Source: Tuctoria greenei (taxonomy: Eukaryota; Streptophyta; Magnoliopsida; Poales; Poaceae). Taken from it: a stretch of DNA of 64,000 bases. Positions 50,244 to 59,790 of the stretch are shown here, in pieces (position 1 is the first letter of the stretch; each line of letters begins with the position of its first letter). Under the pieces are notes generated by a model. The model did not search any database and was not told where the DNA came from. It saw nothing but the letters and a program-made list of their open reading frames with translations. The translations under genes were made by a program, and so were the position numbers. The stretch spans positions 76,713,751 through 76,777,750 of the forward strand of contig JAYESD010000001.1 in NCBI GenBank assembly GCA_036927565.1, given 5' to 3'.

Positions 50244-51438
50244 ATGTAAAGAGCGCATTCCTCAACGGTCCTATCAAGGAAGAGGTGTATGTGGACCAGC
50301 CACAAGGATTTGAAGATCAAGAGTACCCCAACCATGTGTACAAACTGCGTAGGGCTCTCTATGGCCTTGAACAAGCTCTTCGAGCTTGGTATGAGTGCCT
50401 TGGGGACTTTCTCCCTCAAAATGGCTTTAAAAAGGAAAAGATGATTATACTTTGTTTACAGAGCATTTTGATGGTCATCTATTCATATGTTAGATTTATA
50501 TTGATGACATCATTTTTTGTTCTACTAATAAATCTTTTTGTGAGGAATTTAGTAACATTATTACAGGCTGATTCAAGATGTCAATGATGGGATAATTGAA
50601 GTTCTTTTTGGGATTCCAAGTGAACTAGCTAAAAGACGACACTTTCATCTACCAAACAGGACATCCTCCAAAAGTTCAATATGGATAAAGGCAAGCCCAT
50701 CAAAACCCCCATGGCGCCTAATGGACATATCAACCTCAAGAATACGATCCGGTTGTGGATCAGTAGGTATATCGGTCTATGATTGGTTCACTGCTTAATT
50801 TATATGCATCTAGGCCTGATATTTTGCTTAGTGTGTGTATGTGTGCAAGGTTTCAAGCTGCACCTTAAGACTCTCATTTAATATCCTTAAAAAGAATTTT
50901 AAGATACCTTATGCACACACCTAACTTGGTCCTTTGGTATCCTAAAGGATCCAAGTTCAACCTTGTAGGGTATTCCGATACCGACTATGCAGGCTGCAAA
51001 GTCGATAGGAAGAGCACCTCAGGAACCTGCCAATTTCTAGGCAGATCCTTAGTTTCACGGTCATCAAAGAAACAAAACTCCATTGCTCTTTCCACAGCAA
51101 AAGTGGGTTATGTCGCAGTCGGTAGATGTTGCGCCCAACTATTTTGGATACGACAAACTCTAAGGAATTATGGTTACAATCTGAACTATATTCCACTCCT
51201 ATGTGACAATGAAAGTGCCATAAAAATTACACACAGTCCAGTAGATCCCTCAAGAATCAAACACGTAGATATACGTCATCATTTTCTAAGAGACCATTCA
51301 TTACAAGGTGACATAGTAATCTCACATGTTGCAAATGAAAAACAACTAGCAGACATATTCACCAAGCCACTAGATGAAAAGAGATTTTGCAAGCTTAGAA
51401 ATGAATTAAATATACTCGATGCTCGAAATGTGGCTTGA
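50244..51438 (+). pseudogene. pol: G pol: RT end and RNase H
   Basis: G resumes after I with VKSAFLNGPIKEEVYVDQPQGFEDQEYP and ALYGLEQALRAWYECL. The palm segment around 50490 is out of frame and its YVDD box is lost. RNase H is open for 175 codons from 50911: DTDYAGCKVDRKSTS, SIALSTAKVGYVAVG (the usual AEAEY is changed, so the catalytic Glu is lost), LLCDNESAIKI, RIKHVDIRHHFLRD and QLADIFTKPLDEKRF. It ends at the NVA stop at 51438. Confidence 0.9.
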
Positions 51439-52331
51439 AACATTGCATACCCGATTGGTTCTTCAAAATTTGCTTACTTTTTTGAAAATCCATCCCTTAT
51501 ATCGATTTTCTCTCAAAAACAAGTTTAATTTTTGAATCTTGGTGAATCATGACCATTGTATGATTGTAGATTGCTTACAGGTCATGTTCATCGAGATTAT
51601 TTGCGAAATAACGTCCTTTAGATCATGATTAGATCAAATTCCTAAAAATCTCTTTATTCTAATCATAACTGTCCAGCTGACCTGGACTAGTCCGTGGTCA
51701 GCACCGGACTAGTCCGTTGCTAGTGACTAGTCCGGCTCTTGTCCGGTGTATCGGACTAGTCCGGTCCCTATGCATACTAGTTCGTTACTATCAGTATTAA
51801 CCCTGGCCAGCCGCCAAGATCTCTCTTCTTCCTCGTCACAATCACATTTGCTTTCCCTCTCCTCAAACTCGAGCTCCCAAGGAGATTTCGACTTTGAGCC
51901 ACCAAAATTGAAGGTTTCTCCACGTAAATTCTTCCCCTCGGCGCGAAGCACCCCCTCCTCTGGACTAATCCGGACACTACTCCACGCCTCCATCTCAAAT
52001 ATTACGAATTTCGGTAAAACTGAAACCCTAACCCTAGTTCTCATCTTTCTTCAAATCTTGCATACTTCTATTGATTCCTAGGGTACACATTGCATTGCTA
52101 TATGTATTTCTATTGTCCTCCTTCCTTTTCACATCAATCTCAGTTAGATTTGTTGGAATAAGAAGTTCGAGTTCATAGGTCAAACCGGACTAGTCTGGTG
52201 CTTGGTGTAGACAAGTCCGCACCATGAAATCGGACAAGTCCGACCCCTTGACAGTTTGAACCTGTACATTCCTGTCTCCACAAAGTCTAATTCCCATTCT
52301 TATCACACCTTGTCACCCTGTGTCGGGCAGG
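51439..52331 (+). other. G leader of the post-pol ORF
   Basis: There is no gene. Palindromes lie at about 51682-51765 and again at 52188-52243. Between them is a pyrimidine-rich leader (51790-52000) matching D 62240-62450. A donor-like CG|GTAAAAC is at 52014 and an acceptor-like GGGCAG at 52330, just before the ORF. The AT-rich box of B, D and H is not present. Confidence 0.6.
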
Positions 52332-53773
52332 ATGTCATCCGCATCAGATGACAACATGTTTGATTATGAAGCTGAGTGTGACCGTGAGAGAGTGGCCAGG
52401 GCAAAAGAGCTAAGAAACAAGAAGCACCATGACCACGATGCAAATGATTCTCCTCCTAATGATGTACTCCCAATAAAGAGGAAGGTGGTAGTCAAGAAGC
52501 CATCTTGCAAGGATGGTGCAGGTGCCAGCTCAACGACACCAAGGAGAAGCACTAGTAAGGGAAAGGGACATGCAAGCGGACCCATTGGTCCACTAAAGAT
52601 GAAACCTCCTATACAACGCAATAGGCAGCCCTCAAAAGATGGTTCATGGGCAAAGGAAATGACTTCGCTGACAAGCTCCAAAAAGACGAAGTCTATGAGC
52701 AGCAAAAGCAATCAGCTAACCCAAGGTTCTGGAGCCACTTCCGTGCTGATTATGATGAGCATGTCTACAGGAAGATGAGAAATCCAGTGGTTTCAAGTCA
52801 ATGGGTGGACATGACTTATCTACAATCCAAGAACTATCAAGCATATCATGAAGTCTTGGAGGCATTTGAGAGGCATGACTTGAAGAATCTCCTATCTTTC
52901 CGATATAATTGGAACATTGAATTCATCACTTAATTTTACTCTCTACTTCGGCCATGATGATGGGGATGAGATGATTTGGACGACACATTGATCCAAATAT
53001 AGTGTCACTTATAAGGAGTTTGCAAGGATACTCCATCTAGAAGACACTTTGGAAAATGAGCTTGTGATTCACAACTCGAAGACTTTGGAGAAGGATGAGC
53101 TAGCCTTCCTCTATGACACAAGAATGCCATACAAGGCACCTACCACAAAGTACTTGAAGCCATTTTTTGAGGTACTTAACCGAATTTTGAGGAAGACTAT
53201 TGCTCCAAAGGATGAAGATGTAGGGACAATTCAAGGAACTCTAAGGACCTTGATGAAAGTGATAAGCAAGAAAAGGACCTTCAGTGTCTTTCAATATATC
53301 TACAATGACATTGTGAACATCTCAGACTCTCCAAATAGGTTATGTGGCTATGCACCCTACATAATGTTCATTATTGAGAAGGTAACCGGCCTTGAGTTTA
53401 TTAAAGATATTGAGTATGGCGGCCTCAAGCCCTAGAAGCCGCCAGTCTACAATGTCCCCAATGCTCCTGCCTCACCCGTAGTAGAACAAAGATCAAAGCA
53501 AGCAAATGAAGGCATAAGGACTCCAGCTACAACCTCTGCTCCTGCATCTTCCAAAGAGTCCTCTAGTGGTGTACTGAAGATGCATTCCTCCATCCTTGCA
53601 TCCTGTCATAATGTGGAGGTTAAGCAACACAAGGAAAGCTTGGCCACGAAGAGAAACAAGAGGTATATGAAGGAAAACATCAAAGCAATCTGTGAGAAGC
53701 TTCATATTGAGCTTGTAGGATCTCCTCAAATTTCAGAGGATTCTGAAGAAAACATCAAAAAGATGGCACCTCT
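52332..53773 (+). pseudogene. G post-pol ORF, cut by C2
   Basis: The ATG at 52332 opens MSSASDDNMFDYEAECDRE. The blocks 52332-52778, 52646-52933, 53049-53435 and about 53440-53773 cover a basic N-terminal part, the central domain (NPVVSSQWVDMTYLQSKNY, LLSFRYNWNIEFIT, ILRKTIAPKDEDVGTIQG, NISDSPNRLCGYAPYIMFI) and a tail resembling H (NKRYMKENIKAICEKL). There are frame changes near 52650 and 52930, and TAG at 53433. The end is removed by C2 at ATGGCACCTCT. No signal peptide or membrane segment is visible. Function unknown. Confidence 0.65.
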
Positions 53774-54567
53774 TGATGAGAAGTTTAGGCTCGATCTTCC
53801 GAAAGGTAAGTCGATTGGGGTGGAGAACTCGACGTTGATGATCTGCAGGACTCGAGCAGTTCGAATACCTCTGCAATCACTACACCACTACTCTGTTGGT
53901 TATCAACCATGCTGCACACGCTTGACCTCGCCACGAAGGCTAATCCCTGCAAGTGCAACCGAGAACACAAGCAAGAAAATAGAACGCACGATCTGAAATC
54001 TCGAAGTTGGGGTCTCACAAACTGTAGAACGGCGATATTATTAATCTAAGCAAAACCCACCGAAGATGACCGGTGACTGGAGTATTTAAAGGCTAGGGTT
54101 CGGCCAAAACACTCATAGACACGTCTCTAATAGACTCATACGGGATACATGGCCCAAAGGCCCAATTCGGTGGCGCAGCACCGGACAGAAATCTGGACTC
54201 GACTTGTTTTGATGATTTCCAATGGCTCCATAGGAATTTTGGGGTGGGACCAGAGCCATTGGAAATTTTATCTTATCCTCTTTCCGTGTATATGTAGAAC
54301 ATCAAAAATGGAGTCTGTATGCGCTTTGGGCGTTCGTTTTAAGGTGGACTACTCCTGGACTCCGAGTTGAACTCGAGTTTGAGTTATAAACTGATTCTAT
54401 CAACTTGTGGACGTCCCAGATGGTTCTCCACGTTCCCAAGGCCTCTTCCCTTCACTTGTTGATCTCCTCCATTGTTCCTAATAACAATTAAATCATCACA
54501 AAACAATCTATTCTCAAACTCACATGCAAATTATGTTAGGAGCGAGTTCACTTGCTGATTTATTAAC
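53774..54567 (-). repeat. C2: broken LTR of the E family
   Basis: It starts TGATGAGAAG, as the E LTRs do, and follows them for about 790 bp with clear divergence, including the shared CGATCTTCCGAAAGG and CAAAACCCA segments. It is cut by the LTR of D at 54567, before its TCATCA end. The interior and other LTR, if any, should lie beyond the window. The left flank is CCTCT. Relative to its host G it lies in opposite orientation. Confidence 0.8.
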
Positions 54568-54830
54568 TGAAAGTGCATCTAGGACTCCCTTTTGGGTTTT
54601 GGATGATTTATGACAAGCAATAGGGATCCTAACCTCTTTGTTGAGATGAATGCAGGCCTATAAGAGAAAAATGAGTAAAATACCAAAAAGAAGGGATGAA
54701 GAGGAGCAAAGTGGAAATGAGCTCAAGGAAAAAGAATAGCAGATTATTGTGTATGGAGTGTGTTAAGGAAACACACCCCAAGAGCTCAATGATAATTAAA
54801 CACACACATTGCACAGAGTTACACAGGACC

Positions 54831-55310
54831 GGACTAGTCCGTTCACAACCGTACTAGTCTGATAACCTTTCTGCACCAGATCGGACAAGTCCGATATCTG
54901 TCGGACTAGTCCGATATCTTTCTGACTAGAATCGGACTAGTCCTCCCCGGTGCGGACTAGTCCTCAAAACACTACACAAGTCACACAAAATCGGACAAGT
55001 CTGTTATCAACTGGACTAGTCCAGTATCCTTTCTGATCCACTTCAGACAAGTCCGATGTTCACACGGACTAGTCCAAAAAAAACCCACTGATCTAAATCG
55101 GACAAGTCCTCCAAGTGCGGACTTGTCATCCAAAACACTTAGGGTTTCACATGTCCGGACAAGTCCGATGGACATCGAACTATTCCGAAGATTTCCAGTA
55201 ACGAAATCGGACAAGTCCATTTTCAGTCGGACTATTCCGATATTTCGGGACACTTAGGGTTTCCTACACACAGCACACCGGACTAGTCCGGTGACCACCA
55301 TGGACTAGTC
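54831..55310. repeat. Palindrome array in D LTR
   Basis: Ten-base units start at 54831, 54851, 54883, 54903, 54933, 54954, 54993, 55013, 55045 and 55066, and continue to about 55310. Steps alternate 20, 32, 20, 30, 21, 39, 20, 32, 21. Both the perfect GGACTAGTCC and the asymmetric GGACAAGTCC forms occur. Confidence 0.9.
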
Positions 55311-55323
55311 CGAACTTTCTGAA

Positions 55324-55339
55324 CCCTAACGGTAACTTT
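55324..55339 (+). promoter_or_regulatory. Myb/MSA-like box in D LTR
   Basis: CCCTAACGGTAACTTT, 27 bp upstream of TATAAATAG. CCTAACGGTAA is close to the plant mitosis-specific activator consensus bound by three-repeat Myb proteins. The same box stands in B (14194) and H (28437-28452, minus). Confidence 0.5.
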
Positions 55340-55350
55340 TAGAAACCCCA

Positions 55351-55359
55351 TATAAATAG
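55351..55359 (+). promoter_or_regulatory. TATA box of D LTR
   Basis: TATAAATAG followed by AGGTGCAC, the likely promoter of the genomic RNA. Confidence 0.75.
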
Positions 55360-56125
55360 AGGTGCACAGCCCAATTTCACAGGCTATCGAACCCTAGCAC
55401 GGTCACACCTCCCAAGAGCCTCAAAAACGATCCCTCTCCACGAAATCAAGTGCAACATCGTCCAATCCTTTGAGGATTCACTTTAGATCATTGGAGAGAC
55501 ACTTGCAACACCACATTGAGCTCTTGGTTTGATTCTCTAACACACTCCTGTGTTTCAATTGTAACTTTTGAGTGTGTTTTCGGTGGCATTGTGTTTTGTA
55601 ATCTAAGGGAGCTCTCAACGTGTGAGATCGCCCCTTGAATTCGGTTATTCACCCCTTTGTGATTAGTGGAAGAGGATTGGCCTTCGTGGCGATCCGACGA
55701 GGTAGGGTTGGAGAACACCCGGTCCTTTTGTGGACTCCTCAAAGTGGACGTAGGTTGCCTTTGTGGTAGCCGAACCACGGGATAAATCGTTGTGTCTTGT
55801 TTTAGTGTTCATCATTCTAATTAATCAACTCAATCTAGGTTTTCATACACATTGTTCATATTATGTTAAATTGTTGACATAAGACTTAATTGTGATATAA
55901 TGCAGTATATAACTGTTAAACTGTTGTTGATTCTATATTTCCGATGTACACATAAAAGACTCAAACCAATCAATCAAGTTTAATCAACTTAGTCCGTGAA
56001 CACCGGACTAGTCCGCACTTTATCGGACTATTCCGATATCTCTGGTATTGAACTAGTTGTTGAGTGTTGCAGGATCCGACAATTTTCAAAAAGGCCTATT
56101 CACCCCCCCTCTAGGCCTACATTCA

Positions 56126-56140
56126 ATTGATATCAGAGCA
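56126..56140 (+). other. D primer binding site
   Basis: ATTGATATCAGAGCA follows the LTR end, one base off the tRNA-iMet complement. Confidence 0.9.
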
Positions 56141-56177
56141 CGTTCATCAAGAAAGAGTCTAATCACTCAAAGAGATC

Positions 56178-58592
56178 ATGTCGGACATGAAGGATGTCCA
56201 CAAAATCAACAACCAAGAAGAGGTTAACAACGACAAGAACCAAAAAGTGGAGAAGTACCTCGAAGCCATTCAAGACTTCGAGGACGATGATGAGGAGACG
56301 CTGGAGCTGAAGGCACTCCTCAGAAAGAAGGCACTTTCCTAAGGGAAAGAGAAAGTTGAAGAGAAGAAGAAGGGGAGTAGTCACACCGACTACTCCCGAT
56401 ATCCTTTTAACTATGATCGCCTAAATTCCAATAACAACCATTACTTATCTATCCCACTTGGAAAAGCCCCACACTTCGATGGAAGTGATTACTCAATGTG
56501 GAGGAAGAATATGAAGATGCATTTGGTTTTCCTAAATCCAAGTCTATGGCATGTTGTATGCACAGGGTAGATATTCTGGATGACGACGAGGAGCTCACCC
56601 CAAGCCAAGAGCAGGCCATTCATAGAAACGGTCAAGCCGCAGCAGTAATCACATCCTCACTCAGTCGGGACGAGTTCACCAAGGTGGATGGACTCGAAAT
56701 TGCTAAGGAGATATGGGATACTCTGCAAACTGCACATGAAGGTGACCGACATGTGCGTAAAGCAAAGATTGAGATGATCGAAGGCGAACTAGGAAGATTC
56801 GCAATTGAGGAAGACGAGTCACCCCAAGATATGTACAATCGATTGAAGACACTCGTTAACAAAGTTTGATCATATGGGAGCAAGAACTGGAATGACCACG
56901 AGGTTGTAAAGCTCATCCTTAGAGCTTTTATGCCTTGCAACGTCACGCTATGTTCCATGATTAGAGAAAGCCCCGAATACAAAAAGATGACTCCGGATGA
57001 ATTTCTTGGAAAAATTATCAACTTTGAGATGATGGAAAAACAAGCAAAGCATGTCAAGGAGATTGCCGATCTCACCTCGGCTAAGAAGAAAGAGGTTGCC
57101 TTAAAGTCCACCCTTAAGCCTCTATCCAAAGAAGCAAGAGAAGCACAACTAGAGGAATATAGTGACGAAGAGAGCAGTGAGCTAGATGAAGAGGACATGA
57201 TATTATTCATGAAAAAGTTCAAGAGAATAATGAAGAAACGACAAGGGACAAAATCAAGTGAAGGCAAGTACAAGGAAAGAACAAAGCCAAAGTTGAGACG
57301 GATGTGTTATAATTGTGGTGAATATAACCACTTTATAGTTGATTGCCCATATGAGGAGAACAAGAAGAAGACTAATGAATCCAAGCCTCAACCTAAGAAA
57401 TTCTTCAAGAAGAAGAAACAAGCCCAACAAGCGCATATTGGGAAGGAGTGGAACTCAAACGATGAGTCCTCATCATCTGATGAAGAAGAGATGGCTAGCA
57501 TAGCCATCGAGAGCACATCCAAGAAATCTACACTCTTCCCTACACTCGGTGCAAGGAAGGGAAATGGCACTTCCCTTATGGCAAAGGAAGGTAAACGCAA
57601 GGTAATCATCAAAACCCCTTCCATGCATTCCTACTCTAGTGATGATGAAATAGATAGTGATGATGAGGATATGCTAAATGGAATAGATAGGAAAACTGCA
57701 ACAAAAATGAAATTCTTCCTTGATCAATTTGTTGAGAAGGAGAAGCTAATTCATCGTCAAGAGGACATGATTATCTCCCAAAAGGAGGAGTATGTCGAAC
57801 TTGACAAACTTCTAGAGCTTGAAAAGGAGAAAAACAATTCACTAGAGCTTGAGTTAGCTTCAAGCAAGAAAGCTTGCTTGGAGTTAACTGACTCAAATGT
57901 TGCAATCAAGGACCAACTTGCTGACCTGATCAAGGTTAACAAGATCCTTGAAGTGCAAGTTGAGTAACTCAAGCTGAGTGAACCTTCCTCCTCTTCAAAC
58001 TCACCTTCTCAACACACTAAAACTGAATTTGCTCATATGTGCACATGTAGTAAAACTGACACCAGATTGAAAGGGAAATCAACCTCCACAAAGGATAAAA
58101 ATCCTACCCAATGTGGTATATTTGACAAGGAGAAGATCAACTATGCACGTAGTGCATACTTGGTCCAAAGACCTCCAAATGTCAGATATGGCATTGGTTA
58201 CTCCTATGATGAAAAGCAGCATGCTGGAAGTCATAAAAATAACAAGGGAAGGATTTCTTTTGTGAAGGGAAGATCCTCTCAAACTGGTAAGTCGAAGAAT
58301 AAAAACTTGAACTCACACGAATACCGGACTAGTCCGGTTGGTGTCCGGACAAGTCCGGTCCTCAGGACAAGTCTGACCCCTCAGACTAGTCCTGCTGATA
58401 AACAACGGCATCTATTATTCAAAACTTTTGATGCCTCCTATGTATTAATGAGAAATAATCTTGGCAATGTCTGTGCTCATTATGTTGGGCCACGCCATGG
58501 GAACACAAAATCCCATGTGTGGGTGCCCAAATGTATTGTAACTAACCTCCAAGGACCCAAGCAAGCTTGGGTACCTAAAACCAAAGCATAAT
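56178..58592 (+). pseudogene. gag: D gag with in-frame palindromes
   Basis: It starts MSDMKDVHKINNQEE at 56178, 40 bp past the PBS. A stop follows at about 56341, a frame change near 56560 and TGA at 56867. The block 56930-57967 (345 codons) contains NVTLCSMIRESPEYKKMTP, a Lys-rich linker, the knuckle CYNCGEYNHFIVDC (full CX2CX4HX4C) and a coiled coil (LELEKEKNNSLELELASSKK). The block 58037-58591 (184 codons) has FDKEKINYARSAYLVQRPP. Its palindromes at 58325-58395 are read as RTSPVGVRTSPVLRTSL, and it ends in SHVWVPK just before the protease. It would form the particle, but the copy is broken. Confidence 0.88.
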
Positions 58593-59157
58593 TTGTTTTT
58601 GCAGGCCTATTCCTCCAGTGGATCCAAATGGGTGCTAGACAGTGGATGCACCAACCACATGACCGGAGAAAGGAGAATATTCGTGGAATATGAAGAGAAT
58701 GAGGATCCAAACAAGGGCATCTACTTTGGAGATAATAGTCAAGGAAGGGTGCTCAGTACCGGTAAAATTGCAATATCCTCTGAACACACACTTTCTCATG
58801 TTTTACATGTTGAATCTTTAGATTAACCTGTTGTCCATATCTCAACTATGTGACAAAGGTTATAATTGCTTGTTCACTAACGAGGGTGTGACCATCTCTA
58901 GGAGGAGTGATGGTTCCATTGCATTCAACGGTATGTTGAAGGGAAAGCTTTACCTTGTTGACTTCAACAAGGATAAAGCCGAACTCGACACGTGCTTGAT
59001 TGCAAAAACCAACATGGGTTGGCTGTGGCATAGATGGCTAGCGCATGTTGGTATGAGGAATCTTCAAAAACTCCTCAAGGGTGATCGCATCCGCGGTTTG
59101 AAGAATGTTGTTTTTGAGAAAGACATGACTTGTAGCGCATGCCAAGACGGGAAGTAA
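58593..59157 (+). pseudogene. pol: D pol: protease and integrase zinc domain
   Basis: The protease starts KWVLDSGCTNHMTGE with its DSG intact, then IYFGDNSQGRVLSTG. A stop lies at 58824-58826, where H reads LDYNLLS. The next block (58831-59157) carries ISQLCDKGYNCLF and the zinc domain MGWLWHRWLAHVGMRNLQ..TCSACQDGK. The second Arg of HRRLAHV is Trp, and the frame ends where CAA became TAA. Confidence 0.9.
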
Positions 59158-59790
59158 GTTGGAGCACATCATCCCGCAAAGAACATCATGACTACAACAA
59201 AACCGGTCGAACTACTTCACATGGACTTGTTTGGTCCAATTGCTTACATAAGCATCGGCGGTAACAAATACGGTTTAGTTATCATTGATGAATTTTCTCG
59301 CTTCACTTGAGTTTTCTTTTTGCATGATAAGTCAGAAACACAAGGAACACTCAAGAAGTTCTTCAAACGAGCTCAAAACAAATTTTCATTGACAATCAAG
59401 AGTATTCGAAGTGACAATGGCACAGAGTTCAGGAACACACAAGCGGAGGAGTACCTTGATGAAGAGGGCATCAAGCACGAATTTTCAGCGCCATACTCAC
59501 CACAACAAAACAGAGTTGTCGAAAGAAAGAACCGAACACTCATAGAGATGGCAAGAACAATGCTCGATGAGTGCAAGACTTCGGATCGATTTTGGGCGGA
59601 AGCGATTAACACCGCTTGCCACGCCGCAAATCGACTTTATCTTCATCGACTACTCAAGAAGACTCCCTATGAGCTATTTATCGCTAACAAACCAAACATT
59701 TAATATTTTTGAGTTTTCGGTTCTCCATGTTATATCCTGAACAAGAAGCCTAGGACTTCAAAGTTCGCTTCAAAGTCCGATGAAGGTTTC
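59158..59790 (+). pseudogene. pol: D pol: integrase core
   Basis: HMDLFGP (first Asp) at about 59219 and IIDEFSRFT at about 59280 precede a TGG-to-TGA stop. The block 59320-59703 shows IRSDNGTEFRNTQ (second Asp), PQQNRVVERKNRTLIEMARTML (catalytic Glu; the usual QNG is QNR) and LYLHRLLKKTPYELF. A TAA at 59701 separates it from the long downstream frame. All three DDE residues are visible, but the frame is broken in three places. Confidence 0.9.

Larger units (their letters stand above)
54568..56125 (+). repeat. D 5' LTR
   Basis: 1558 bp from TGAAAGTGCATCTAGG to CTACATTCA. The U3 palindrome array is at 54831-55310, the Myb-like box at 55324-55339 and the TATA box at 55351. A palindrome pair near U5 lies at about 55992-56034. 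Confidence 0.93.
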
